A stretch of 64,000 bases of DNA from Camelimonas lactis (GCF_004342915.1 NZ_SLWL01000001.1:641872-705871); one strand, 5' to 3'; positions 30,423 through 39,552 are shown, counted from the first letter of the stretch. The notes: generated by a model from the sequence alone, not told the origin. A program made the numbers and translations.

Positions 30423-32411
30423 CTACCGTGGCGTGGCCGCCTTCTCCTGGCCTGGCGTCGCCGTCTTTCTGTCCAGCGCGTCATCAATAGCCGTTATGCG
30501 GGCGGCGGGGTGGCTGGCGATGAGGTCGAGCAGGCCGGCGACGAAGGCGTCGATGCGGGCGTCGTGCGCCAGGTGATGGGTGAGCAGGCCGACAGGCTCG
30601 GGGTCGGCGGCGGCCATGAAGCAGGCGATGGCCTGGCGCAATGTTTCGGCGAGCGTCGCCTGGTCCGCCAGGCTGCGATCACCCCGCCAGGCGATGGGAT
30701 CGACATGGGTGTTGACCTGAACCAGGCCCGGCGCCGCGAAGCGCGCTGGCCGCTGGCGGAAGGTCGACAGGCCGGCGAAGCCGACCCCGGCCAGGCGTGG
30801 CGTCAGGGCGGGGCTGATCCGGTTCCACGGCGGGGTGAACACCGGGCGCGCCTGGGCGCCGAACAGGGCGCGGATGCGGGCAAGCCCGTCCGCTGCCCGC
30901 TGCGCCAGCTCCGCCGGCTCGCCGTGGCTGAATTCTCCCTTCCTGGCGTCCCCCGGCGCGCGGTTCTCGTGGCTGAGGCCATGAACCAGCACGGCGACGT
31001 GCCTCTCGCTGGCGAGGCGGGCGGCCAGTTCAGGCGTTGCATGGGCGGGAATGGCGGCGATGGCCAGCGGCGTCCCGTGGGCGCGGGTCAGTTCCAGCAA
31101 CCGCTCCAGTTGCGGTGTCGGCGCGATGGCGTCGTCGTCGCGATGCCAGAAAGCGACAGTGCGCCCGGCGTCGGCGGCGCGGTCCAGGGCGGCCCGCGCC
31201 GGTTGCAGGGTTGCGGCCAGGCTGGCGACCAGCGCGGGCGCGCCATGGCTGGCGACAGGCGTCCGGCCGGCCGCCAGCTGTTCGATGATCTTTGCCGCGC
31301 GCCCGGCGCCGTTCACCGCCACCCCATGGTCGCCGGCCCTGCTGCCGGCCTGCGCCGCGCCGATGGCGGCGAGCAGCGTTGCAGCCGTCGCCCCTTCCAG
31401 GGCGAGGTTCTGGACAAGGCCGCGGGCGGCGAACAGCGCCGCGCGCTGGGCCTGTTCGGTTTCGCCGGCTTCCGTGAACGGCGCCACAACCGCCGGCGCG
31501 TCCGTGGCGAGAATGTCGAGGGCGGTGTTGTAGCCGCACTGGCTGATGGAGGCGGCGCAGCGGCGCAGCAGCTCACGAAAATCCGGCCGGGCGCGCTCGA
31601 TCACGACGTTGGGCGTCGCCGCCAGGCGCAGGCTGGCCATGGCGTCTTCAGCCACCTTGTGGCCGACGAGCAGACGCCAGAGGCGCTGTTGCGGGTCGGC
31701 GGCGGCCGCCGCCAGGGCGATGTTGAGCAACGGCAGCGCCGCCGCCGAACCACCGCCCGAGACGATGATGTCGCCATGGGAGCGATCCGCCGCCGCGAGC
31801 GGCGCAGCCGGGCGGCTGTCATCCACATAGCCGGTGTAGTGCAGGCGCGGCTTCAGGTCGCTGGCGATGGGCCAGGAGGCTTCCAGCGGAGCCAGCGCCG
31901 GATCGGAATGAACCAGCACGCCGTCATAACGGGCGCGCAGCAGGGCGTGGGCGGCGTCGATCTTGGCCTGTTTCGCCGGCCGGGCCAGAATGTCCCGCAC
32001 CGACGCCAGCACGAGGGGCGGCCGCGCCAGTTGCGCCGCCGCGTCCAGAATCGCCTTGAATTCCGTCCCGAGGGCGCGGCGGCCGAAGGGAAACAGCTCG
32101 GTGACCAGCACGTGCGGTTGCAGGCGGCGCAGGGCGTCGCCGGTGATGGCGATACGGCGCCGGGCCGTTTCCGGGCGCAATGGCGCGCCGTCGCCCTCGC
32201 GCAGGTCGGAAAACGCTGTCCCCACCACGTGCAGCGCCGGCAACTGGATCAGTTCGACCCCTTCAGCCCGCAGCAGCGGCGTCGGCTGGCCGCCGCTGAT
32301 CAACTGCACGGCGTGGCCGCGCGCCGCCAGCGCCCGCGCCAGGGCGGCGGCGCGTGTCAGGTGGCCGACGCCAAGCAGATGGGTGACGATGATGGCGATG
32401 CGCAGGCTCAT
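30423..32411 (-). CDS. glycosyltransferase fused to NodB-like polysaccharide deacetylase
   Basis: This 662-residue protein has two parts. Residues about 1-370 form a GT-B glycosyltransferase of the MurG/COG4671 type: IIVTHLLGVGHLTRAAALA, LVTELFPFGRR, a second Rossmann domain starting IIVSGGGSAAALP, and the donor-binding region CAASISQCGYNTALDIL. Residues about 415-650 look like a CE4 deacetylase: FWHRDDD (Asp425-427), the metal-binding pair His477 and His481 in VHGLSHEN, and FTPPWNRISP. Predicted function is transfer of a sugar plus removal of an acyl group from a glycan. No signal peptide or TM is visible, so a deacetylase here would work in the cytoplasm, unlike most NodB-fold enzymes. Its ATG overlaps the upstream GT4 stop by four bases; it is the last gene of the operon. 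Confidence 0.82.
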   Translation of the reverse strand: MSLRIAIIVTHLLGVGHLTRAAALARALAARGHAVQLISGGQPTPLLRAEGVELIQLPALHVVGTAFSDLREGDGAPLRPETARRRIAITGDALRRLQPHVLVTELFPFGRRALGTEFKAILDAAAQLARPPLVLASVRDILARPAKQAKIDAAHALLRARYDGVLVHSDPALAPLEASWPIASDLKPRLHYTGYVDDSRPAAPLAAADRSHGDIIVSGGGSAAALPLLNIALAAAAADPQQRLWRLLVGHKVAEDAMASLRLAATPNVVIERARPDFRELLRRCAASISQCGYNTALDILATDAPAVVAPFTEAGETEQAQRAALFAARGLVQNLALEGATAATLLAAIGAAQAGSRAGDHGVAVNGAGRAAKIIEQLAAGRTPVASHGAPALVASLAATLQPARAALDRAADAGRTVAFWHRDDDAIAPTPQLERLLELTRAHGTPLAIAAIPAHATPELAARLASERHVAVLVHGLSHENRAPGDARKGEFSHGEPAELAQRAADGLARIRALFGAQARPVFTPPWNRISPALTPRLAGVGFAGLSTFRQRPARFAAPGLVQVNTHVDPIAWRGDRSLADQATLAETLRQAIACFMAAADPEPVGLLTHHLAHDARIDAFVAGLLDLIASHPAARITAIDDALDRKTATPGQEKAATPR

Positions 32412-33592
32412 GGGGGACCATCCTGGCTGGGCAGCAGCGGCGTCAGCGTATCCCGCAGGATGGAGGCGGCGCTGGCGAGGCTGCGCTGCTGGCGGATGAA
32501 GGCGACGCCGGCCGCGCCGGCGGGCGGCAACAACTCCGGTTGCGCCAGCAGGTCATCGAGGCGGGCGGCGAAGCGCCCGGCCAGCGTCGCGCGCGGGCTG
32601 TTGGCCACCAGCCAGCCGGTTTCATGGTTCCGCACCACGCCGCGGACGCCGCCGGCATCCCCGGCCAGCACCGGGCAGCCATTGGCCTGCGCCTCCAGCA
32701 ACGCCATGCCGAACGCTTCGTTGATCGCCGGCCAGACCAGCAGATCGTGCGCCGCATAGATGGCGTCGATCGCCTCCGGCGGCGCCAGGCCCGCCAGAAC
32801 CACCCGCTCGCCGAACGGCGCGAACAGCGCCGCGACTTCGGCCCGGGCCGGACCGTCGCCGACGATGGTCAGGCGCCAGTTCCGGCCAGCGAGGAGCGCG
32901 AGGCTGTCGGCGAGAACCCGGAACGAGGCCAGCTTGTCGCCCTGGCGCAGCATGGCCACGGCCAGCAGGCGCACCACCCCGGGTTGCGGCCGGGACGCCA
33001 GGGGCGAAGGCGCCGGCGGCCGCGCCAGGGCCGGTCGCGCCAGGAAGGGCGGCAGGGCGTGGCATTTTTCCGCCATGGCGGCGTCCGCCAGTTCAGCGGC
33101 GCCGAGCAGGCAGGGCCTGTCGTTCTCATTCAGCACGAACACGGCGCTGGCCTGGCGCAACGCCGCCACGGTCGCGACGTGGCCGATGCGCCAGGGGCCA
33201 TCGGCGCGGCTGGGGGTGAGCGAGGCCTCGGCGACCACATAGGGAATGGCGAGCGCTCTGGCCACGGCCGGGCCGATCCAGTCCGGCGCGCGGTCATAGA
33301 GATGGTAGGTGAACCACAGGCGCGGGCGGTCCGGGGCGGACGTCGCGGTCCAGCGCGCGACCAGCAGGTCGGCTTCGCGCAGGGCCGCGTCGCGGATGGC
33401 GCGTTGGGCGGCCGGGTCGCCGGCCTTTTCGTGGCTGCGCAGGCGCGCGGCGATCTGCGGCGTGAAGCCGGCCGCCGCCAGCGCCGCCAGCAGGTTGCGC
33501 GCCATGGTGCGGTCACCGGATGGCCGTGGATGGTCCGGCGGCTTCATCGGCGCGTAGAAAGCGATGGGAATGTTCGCCAGGGGACCGGCCAT
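32408..33592 (-). CDS. glycosyltransferase family 4 protein
   Basis: The 394-residue GT-B protein begins with IPIAFYAPMKPPDHPRPSGDRTMARNLL-like sequence (an acceptor-domain opening that includes the SGD...AR pattern). The C-terminal domain has VRLLAVAMLRQGDKLASF, LTIVGDGPARAEV, VVLAGLAPPEAI and the GT4 donor motif NEAFGMALLEAQANGCPVLAG, where the Glu-x7-Glu pair binds the nucleotide sugar. It should add a hexose to a lipid-linked or soluble glycan on the cytoplasmic side of the inner membrane. The start has ggaggcgga upstream. It ends four bases inside the deacetylase fusion gene and begins 10 bases after the stop of the other GT4 gene, so it sits in the middle of the operon. Confidence 0.88.
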   Translation of the reverse strand: MAGPLANIPIAFYAPMKPPDHPRPSGDRTMARNLLAALAAAGFTPQIAARLRSHEKAGDPAAQRAIRDAALREADLLVARWTATSAPDRPRLWFTYHLYDRAPDWIGPAVARALAIPYVVAEASLTPSRADGPWRIGHVATVAALRQASAVFVLNENDRPCLLGAAELADAAMAEKCHALPPFLARPALARPPAPSPLASRPQPGVVRLLAVAMLRQGDKLASFRVLADSLALLAGRNWRLTIVGDGPARAEVAALFAPFGERVVLAGLAPPEAIDAIYAAHDLLVWPAINEAFGMALLEAQANGCPVLAGDAGGVRGVVRNHETGWLVANSPRATLAGRFAARLDDLLAQPELLPPAGAAGVAFIRQQRSLASAASILRDTLTPLLPSQDGPP

Positions 33593-33602
33593 TCCGCCTC
33601 CC

Positions 33603-34961
33603 TCAGGCCGCGCCAGAGCGTTGTCTGGCGGACCGGGCGCCCGCTTCGTCCGAAACGGCCCCGGCGGCGCCGAGGGCGGCGCGCAGCCGGGCTTCGATCA
33701 GGTCGATGCCGCCCTCCATGGAAAAATCGGCGCGCAGCCGCCGCCAGGCGGCCTCGCCGAGGCGGGCGCGGCGCTCCGGTTCGCGCGCCAGCAGATTGAT
33801 GGCGTTGGCGAGGGCGGTGAAATCGGCGGGCGGGACCAGCACGCCCTCCACATCGTCGCGGATGAATTCCGGGATGCCGGCGAAATCGCTGGCGATGATG
33901 GCCAGCTTCTGGCTGGCCGCCTCCATCAGCACATTGGGCAGGCCGTCCTGATCGCCGGAGCGGGTTTTTCGCGCCGGCAGCACGAACATGTCGGCGGCGC
34001 CGAGCAGGGCCATCACGTCCGGCTGGGGCAGGGCGCCCATGAAAGCCACGCGCTGGCCAAGGCCGAGCTGCTCCGCTTCCGCCTTGAGGCGCGGCAGCAA
34101 CTCGCCGCCGCCCACATGTACGAACTGCCAGTGCAGATCGCCAGGCAGCCCCGCCAGGGCCTTGAGCAGATCGCCAAAACCCTTCTTGGCGACGGCGCGA
34201 CCCACCGAGACAATACGCACCGGGCTGGCCGGGTCGCCGCCATTGCAGGCCGGGCGGCTGGCGGGCGGCGCCGGCAGGCGCGACAGGTCGAGGCCATGAT
34301 AGGCGAGGGCGACCCGCTCCGGCGCTGGCGCCAGGGCTTGCAGGGCGGCGAGATTCTGGCGGGTGCAGGTGACGCCGAACAGGGATTCGGCGATCTTTTC
34401 GCGCTTTTCCCAGTCCGGCGTGGTCCAGATGTCCTTGGCGTGGGCGGAAAAGCTCCAGGCCGCCGGGTTGCTGGCCGACCGGCGCAGCAGCGCCGCGTAA
34501 CGCACGACAGAGGCGGGCGTGTGCAGGTAGTGCACATGCACATGTCCGACGCTGGCGGGCAGTTCACGGGCGAACACCATGGCCTGGCCGAGCCGGCGGA
34601 TGCGGTTGCGCGTCAGGTCGCGGCGCAGGTCGCGGATGAAAGCGCCAAGCATGCGGCTGAACCCCGGCTGGCGCATGGCCCAGCCGAGCCCCTTCAGCAC
34701 GCGGATGGGCGCCTCATGCAGATATTCCGGCAGATAGGCCACCGGCGCCTGGATCTGCCGGTGCATGGGGTGCACGGCGCTGTCGGTGGGCTCGCGCAGG
34801 GAGATGATGCGCAGCTTCAGGCCGCGCCGCTCCAGCGCCAGGATTTCCTGGGCGATGAAGGTTTCGGACAGGCGCGGATAGCCTTTCACGACGATGGCGA
34901 TTTCATTCGCGGCGGCGGGCGGCTGGCTGGCGGGGGCTTGAGGGGCTTGGGCGCGGGTCAT
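33603..34961 (-). CDS. glycosyltransferase family 4 protein (colanic-acid/exopolysaccharide type)
   Basis: The 452-residue protein opens IAIVVKGYPRLSETFIAQEI, the pattern of WcaL/AmsK-like GT4 enzymes of exopolysaccharide synthesis. Later motifs are HVHVHYLHTPASVVRYA, FSAHAKDIW, IVSVGRAVAKKGFGDLL, WQFVHVGGGELL, FMGALPQPDVMALL and the donor-binding DGLPNVLMEAASQKLAIIAS. It probably transfers a sugar during assembly of a surface glycan. Sixty-three bases separate it from the stop of the upstream COG4671-like gene, and 10 bases from the next GT4 gene. The start ATG at 34961 is the only good choice; the first 18 residues are a Pro/Ala-rich lead. Confidence 0.88.
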   Translation of the reverse strand: MTRAQAPQAPASQPPAAANEIAIVVKGYPRLSETFIAQEILALERRGLKLRIISLREPTDSAVHPMHRQIQAPVAYLPEYLHEAPIRVLKGLGWAMRQPGFSRMLGAFIRDLRRDLTRNRIRRLGQAMVFARELPASVGHVHVHYLHTPASVVRYAALLRRSASNPAAWSFSAHAKDIWTTPDWEKREKIAESLFGVTCTRQNLAALQALAPAPERVALAYHGLDLSRLPAPPASRPACNGGDPASPVRIVSVGRAVAKKGFGDLLKALAGLPGDLHWQFVHVGGGELLPRLKAEAEQLGLGQRVAFMGALPQPDVMALLGAADMFVLPARKTRSGDQDGLPNVLMEAASQKLAIIASDFAGIPEFIRDDVEGVLVPPADFTALANAINLLAREPERRARLGEAAWRRLRADFSMEGGIDLIEARLRAALGAAGAVSDEAGARSARQRSGAA

Positions 34962-35024
34962 CTGGCCGTGGGCTATAGCATCTTCAGGCGGGACATGCGG
35001 GAATACCGGCGCCGCAGGCGCAAG

Positions 35025-36314
35025 TCAGGCGTGGGCGGCGCGCTGGGGGCGCTCCAGGCTGTCATCCGGCTCCCGCCCGCCGCGGGCGTCGAGCCAGGCG
35101 GCGAAGTCGCGGCGGATCGCGCCGGCGCCGCCCAGCAACTGGTCTGCGCAGGCCGTCGCGGCGCTGGGGCGCGGCTGCTCCAGCAGGCGGCGCAACGCCG
35201 CCGCCATGCGCAGCGGGTCGCGGGCGCCGTCCTCATCGACAATGGCGCAGACCAGCCCGAGCCGCTCGGCCGCCATGGCGCGAATATACTGCTCGCGACG
35301 CGGACGGGTGCGCGGCACGATCAGCGCCGGCCGGTCGAAGGACAGCACCTCACAGAAGGTGTTGTAGCCCCCCATCGCCACGACCGCCGTGGCCCGGTTC
35401 ATCAGCGTCTCCAGCTTGCTGTCGAACGACAGGGCGGCGAGGCGCGGATGGCGGTTGATGCGCTCCATGAAGTCGCGCCGGCGGTCGCGGGCAATGAACG
35501 GTCCGAAAACGATCAGGGCGGGCGTCTGGAGGCCCGGATCGGTTTCATAGGCGCTGATGACCCAGTCGACCATGTCGTCGCCGTCGGCGCCGCCGCCGCT
35601 GGTGACCAGGATGAACGGTCCACGGGTGATTTTGGGGTAGCGCGTCAGCGTCGGTTCGTTGGGCAGGCCGCGCCGCAGGTAGCCGGTGTACAGGGTGCGG
35701 GCGCGCAGGCGTTGCGACAGGTTGAAGGCGGCCAGCGGCTCGTAAATTTCCTTCAGGCCATAGACCCAGATATCGTCATACAGGCTTTCCAGCGCCTGGA
35801 GCGCGCCCTTGCGCTCCCACTCCGGCGCCAGCAGGGCGGGGTCATCCATCACGTCGCGCACGCCAAGCACGATGCGCGCGCCATGACGGCGCGCCAGCTC
35901 CAGCGCGCCGGTGATCTCGCCGCGAAACCCGGTGGGCTCCTTGTCGACGATGACCAGGTCGGGGCGGAAACTCTCGGTGGTCTGGCGGATGAGCTGGGCC
36001 CGCAACGCCGCGGTTTCATCGACGCCCATGTTCAGATTGAGGGTGCGATAGTCGCCATTGGCCATCTTCACGACGCCCGGCACCCGCACGTAATCGACCC
36101 CGGGGCGGAACTCGAAACTGCCGATGACCGGCGAGCCCGAGACGATGATGACCGAAACGTCGGACGCCTCGCTGGCGAGAATGTTGGCGATGGTTCGCGA
36201 ACGTCGCAAATGTCCCAGCCCGAACGTGTCGTGGCTGTAGATCAGCACGCGCGCGCCTGTTTTTGCTCCAGCGTCTGGTGCGCCGGCACGCCCCCCGGCG
36301 TCCTTCACGATCAT
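35025..36314 (-). CDS. COG4671-like predicted glycosyltransferase (MurG-type GT-B fold)
   Basis: The 429-residue protein shows the COG4671 pattern: VLIYSHDTFGLGHLRRSRTIANIL, VIIVSGSPVIGSF, GVDYVRVPGVVKM, LVIVDKEPTGFRGEI, and in the second domain ILVTSGGGADGDDMV, ALIVFGPF and AVVAMGGYNTFCEVLSFDRPALIVPR, where the GGYNT loop corresponds to the nucleotide-sugar site of MurG. The acceptor is unknown. ATG 36314 follows a gaggt site; a longer frame to 36629 adds only unstructured Arg/Pro-rich residues. It is the first gene of a four-gene leftward operon and shares a 368-base divergent promoter region with the ABC-like gene. Confidence 0.85.
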   Translation of the reverse strand: MIVKDAGGRAGAPDAGAKTGARVLIYSHDTFGLGHLRRSRTIANILASEASDVSVIIVSGSPVIGSFEFRPGVDYVRVPGVVKMANGDYRTLNLNMGVDETAALRAQLIRQTTESFRPDLVIVDKEPTGFRGEITGALELARRHGARIVLGVRDVMDDPALLAPEWERKGALQALESLYDDIWVYGLKEIYEPLAAFNLSQRLRARTLYTGYLRRGLPNEPTLTRYPKITRGPFILVTSGGGADGDDMVDWVISAYETDPGLQTPALIVFGPFIARDRRRDFMERINRHPRLAALSFDSKLETLMNRATAVVAMGGYNTFCEVLSFDRPALIVPRTRPRREQYIRAMAAERLGLVCAIVDEDGARDPLRMAAALRRLLEQPRPSAATACADQLLGGAGAIRRDFAAWLDARGGREPDDSLERPQRAAHA

Positions 36315-36682
36315 GAAGACCTCATTGCGGCCGCCGGCCCATGCTGCCCCTCCTGGCGGGCGCTGCGCGCGCCGCCCGGCTCCCCTGAACCATAGCCTAG
36401 AACATTTCTGTTCAACTCGGAAACGCCGCAGCGCACAACTTCCCCCAGGGGAATGGTTTTCGGGGACGCCGCATGTGGACGGCGCGCGGCGCGCTTCGGC
36501 CCGGCGGCTCATGTCTGTCAAAAACGCGAATCCGCAGCTAGGCTTGCGCGATCCGGCCTCCCCGGGGCGCTTGCGCCATTCAGGATGCGGAGGCGCTTCG
36601 CGTCCTGGTTTGCCCGGCCCTCTTTGCAACTGGCGGTTTTGGGATTACTCACGGGCTCCGCCCAGCCCCTGGAGGAGAGACG
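36315..36682. promoter_or_regulatory. divergent promoter region with GAACA-N4-TGTTC palindrome
   Basis: This spacer separates the glycosyltransferase operon from the ABC-like gene. The palindrome at 36400-36413 (gaaca-tttc-tgttc) lies 86 bases upstream of the glycosyltransferase start and could be an operator controlling the locus. No convincing -35/-10 pair was found. Confidence 0.4.
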
Positions 36683-39364
36683 TTGGAGCGAAATCTGTTC
36701 CGGTACGTCTGGCGCCATTCCCGGCGCGACCAGCTGGTCATCTTCGCGGTCGTGCTGGCCTCGCTGCCCTTCTATTACTGGTCCCTGGATCTGCCCAAAC
36801 GCATCGTCAACGAGGCGATCCAGGGCGGCGCCTTCAGAAGCGGCCTTCCCACCACGGATTTCCTGAAGCTTGGCGTCGAACTCCCGTCCTATCTTGGCGG
36901 CGGCTATGTCTCGATCCATGACGGCTACAAGGTGGGCCAGATTGGCCTGCTGTTCGGGCTTTCCAGCCTGTTCCTGTTCTTCGTGCTGGTGAACGGCGCT
37001 TTCAAGTACTGGATCAACGTGGCCAAGGGGGCGCTGGGCGAGCGCATGTTGCGCCGCCTGCGCTTTGACCTGTTCTCCATCGTGCTGCGGTTCACGCCGG
37101 AAACCCAGAAGACCGTGAAGTCTTCCGAGACGGCGACCATGATCAAGGACGAGGTGGAGCCGATCGGCGGCTTCATCGGCGACGCCTTCTCCCAGCCCCT
37201 GCTGCTGGGCTCCCAGGCGATCACCGCCATGACGTTCATCATGCTGCAGAACGTCTGGCTGGGGCTGATCGCCGGCGGCATCGTCGCCATCCAGTTCACG
37301 GTGATCCCGCGCATGCGCCGCGTGCAGCTTCGCCTTGGCAAGCAGCGGCAAATCCTCTCCCGCCGTCTCGCCGGCAAGGTGAGCGAGGTGGTGGATGATC
37401 TGGAGGCCGTGCACGACAACGACGCCACCGCCTACGAACGCGCTGATGTGAGCGAGCGGCTTTATACGCTCTTCGACCTGCGTTTCCGCATTTACAAGTG
37501 GAAATTCATGGTCAAGTTCCTCAATAATCTGCTGGCGCAGATCACGCCGTTTTTCTTCTACGCCGTCGGCGGTTATTTCGCTCTCAAGGGCACGCTGGAC
37601 ATTGGCCAGCTCGTCGCCGTCATCGCCGCCTACCGCGATCTGCCGCCGCCGCTGAAGGAGCTGATCGACTGGGACCAGCAGCGTCTCGACGTGCAGATCA
37701 AATATGAGCAGGTGGTGCAGCAGTTCTCGCCGGACCGGCTGCTGCCGGGGGAGACGCTGGCGCCGCTGCCGCCCGGCGTCGAGCCGCCGCATCTGCAGGG
37801 CCCGGTGGCGCTTGCCGATCTGCACATTACGGACAGCCACGGCCTGGTGCTGGTGGAGCACCTCTCGTTCACCCGGGCGCTGCCCCTGCGCATCGCGCTG
37901 GTGGCGCAGGACAGCGCCGCGCCCGGCGCCGTGGCGCGCGTGCTGGCGCGGCGCATCACCGAATATCGCGGCGCCGTGACGTTCGGCGACCTCGAGCTGT
38001 CGCGCATGCCCGAGCACCTGACCGGGCGGCGCATTGCCTATGCGGGGCCGGAGCCGGTGCTGTTCGCGGGCTCCCTGCGCGAGAACCTGGTTTACGGCCT
38101 GCGCCACCGGCAGCAGGACGCGCCGGAGTTGACGGGCGCGCGCCGCATGGAGGCCCTGCGCACCGAGGGCGCGCTGGAGGCGACGGGCGAGGGCTGGCTC
38201 GATCTGGAGCTGGCGGGCGTCGACGACGCCACCGCGCTCGACGCGCGGCTGACGGACGTGCTCGAACTGGTGGGGATGCGCGAGACCCTGCTGAAGCTTG
38301 GCATGTGGGGCCTCGTGGACCCGGAGCGCTATCCGCGCCTGGCGGAGAAGGTGGTGGAGGCGCGCAAGGTCGTGCGCCAGCGCCTGGAGGAGCAGGGGCT
38401 CTCGAACCTGATCGAGCCGTTTGATTTCGAGCTTTACAACAATCAGGCCACCGTCGCCGAAAACCTGCTGTTCGGCGTGCCGGTCCACGCGGATTTCATG
38501 GGCGAGGCGCTGGCTGAAAACCGGCTGGCGACGCGGGTGCTCGACGCCGAGGACATTCTGGACGCCCTCACCAGCATGGGCGCGAGCATCGCCGCCACCA
38601 TGAACGAAATCTTCCGCGACCTGCCGCCGGGGCACCCCCTGTTCGAGCAGTTCTCGTTCATCGACGCCGATGAAATCGCCGACTTCGACGATATCGTCGC
38701 CCGCTGGAAATCGCGGGGCCTCAAGGGCCTGACCCACGACGAGCGCGCCCGCCTGCTGGCCCTGACGCTGGATTATATCGAGCCGAAGCATCGTCTGGGC
38801 CTGCTCAACGACGACCTGCGTCAGGCTCTGGTGCGGGCGCGCAAGCGGCTGCACGACGCCCTTGCCGGGAGCCCCTTGCGCGGCGCCGTCGAGTTTTACG
38901 ATCCGGACAGGCTGACGGTCGCGGCGCCCCTGCGCAACAATCTGGCGTTCGGCCGGCTAAGCCATAGCGTGGCGGACGCGCTGCCGCGCATCACCGCGCA
39001 GACGACAGAGCTGATCGACGAACTGGCGTTGCGGCTGGATGTGGAGCGGGTGGGCCTGGACTACCAGATAGGCCCGGCCGGCCGGCTGCTTTCGGCGGAG
39101 CACCGGGTGGCGGTTTACATCGCGCGAGGTCTGATCAAGAATCCCGATATGCTGATCCTGGACGGCGTATTTGCAGCGTTTGGCGAAAACCACGCCCGCG
39201 AGATGTTGTCCGCCATTTCGGAGCGCATGGCGGGCAAATCGATTGTCGCGGTGTTGCATGGGGAAACGCTGGCGGATCCAGAGGTTTTCGACATGCTGGT
39301 GCGCTTTGAGGGGGTGCATCCGGTTGTCGTGCGCGACCACCATGCGGCCCCGGCCGCCGGCTGA
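36683..39364 (+). CDS. ABC exporter-like protein with degenerate, split nucleotide-binding domain
   Basis: This 893-residue protein has an ABC-exporter membrane domain (residues about 1-340; TM segments near QLVIFAVVLASLPFYYW, LFGLSSLFLFFVLVNG, ITAMTFIMLQNVWLGLIAG and ITPFFFYAVGGYFAL) and a domain that aligns with an ATPase but lacks its key residues. The Walker A position reads AQDSAAPGA (408-416) without Gly-Lys-Ser, the Q-loop glutamine is replaced near 456 (YAGPEPVLF), the signature LSGGQ is LSAEH (803-807), and Walker B is MLILDG with Gly828 for the catalytic Glu. Between Q-loop and signature lie about 350 extra residues containing two more Q-loop-like segments (TVAENLLFG, PLRNNLAFG). 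It starts at TTG after a strong ggaggagag site. Transport driven by its own ATP hydrolysis looks unlikely; a structural, regulatory or heteromeric role is inferred. Confidence 0.8.
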   Translation: MERNLFRYVWRHSRRDQLVIFAVVLASLPFYYWSLDLPKRIVNEAIQGGAFRSGLPTTDFLKLGVELPSYLGGGYVSIHDGYKVGQIGLLFGLSSLFLFFVLVNGAFKYWINVAKGALGERMLRRLRFDLFSIVLRFTPETQKTVKSSETATMIKDEVEPIGGFIGDAFSQPLLLGSQAITAMTFIMLQNVWLGLIAGGIVAIQFTVIPRMRRVQLRLGKQRQILSRRLAGKVSEVVDDLEAVHDNDATAYERADVSERLYTLFDLRFRIYKWKFMVKFLNNLLAQITPFFFYAVGGYFALKGTLDIGQLVAVIAAYRDLPPPLKELIDWDQQRLDVQIKYEQVVQQFSPDRLLPGETLAPLPPGVEPPHLQGPVALADLHITDSHGLVLVEHLSFTRALPLRIALVAQDSAAPGAVARVLARRITEYRGAVTFGDLELSRMPEHLTGRRIAYAGPEPVLFAGSLRENLVYGLRHRQQDAPELTGARRMEALRTEGALEATGEGWLDLELAGVDDATALDARLTDVLELVGMRETLLKLGMWGLVDPERYPRLAEKVVEARKVVRQRLEEQGLSNLIEPFDFELYNNQATVAENLLFGVPVHADFMGEALAENRLATRVLDAEDILDALTSMGASIAATMNEIFRDLPPGHPLFEQFSFIDADEIADFDDIVARWKSRGLKGLTHDERARLLALTLDYIEPKHRLGLLNDDLRQALVRARKRLHDALAGSPLRGAVEFYDPDRLTVAAPLRNNLAFGRLSHSVADALPRITAQTTELIDELALRLDVERVGLDYQIGPAGRLLSAEHRVAVYIARGLIKNPDMLILDGVFAAFGENHAREMLSAISERMAGKSIVAVLHGETLADPEVFDMLVRFEGVHPVVVRDHHAAPAAG

Positions 39365-39370
39365 GGTGGT

Positions 39371-39426
39371 TGGCCTGGGTCATTTGACTTGGGTGATTTG
39401 ACTTGGGTGATTTGGCCTGGGTCGTT
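39371..39426. repeat. four 14-bp tandem repeats between the ABC-like and CNB genes
   Basis: Units begin at 39371, 39385, 39399 and 39413. The two inner units are identical (tgacttgggtgatt); the outer ones read tggcctgggtcatt and tggcctgggtcgtt. The array starts seven bases after the ABC-like stop codon. Confidence 0.9.
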
Positions 39427-39552
39427 TCGGCTCTGGGCGGGAGGTGATCCGGCGACAGGATCACCCGTCCGGTTTGGTGTTTTCCCCACGCCGGGCGACC
39501 CGCCCTGCGCGTGGGCATGCTGGCGGGCCGCCTTCTGGCCCAGGGAGGCGGA

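Noticed and set aside
36400..36413. LexA (SOS) box
   Set aside because: The half-site spacing fits neither the alphaproteobacterial GTTC-N7-GTTC nor the Gram-positive GAAC-N4-GTTC consensus.
39371..39426. CRISPR-like array
   Set aside because: The units are 14 bp, directly adjacent and without spacers; no cas genes are present. The arrays at 45276 and 63909 fail for the same reasons.
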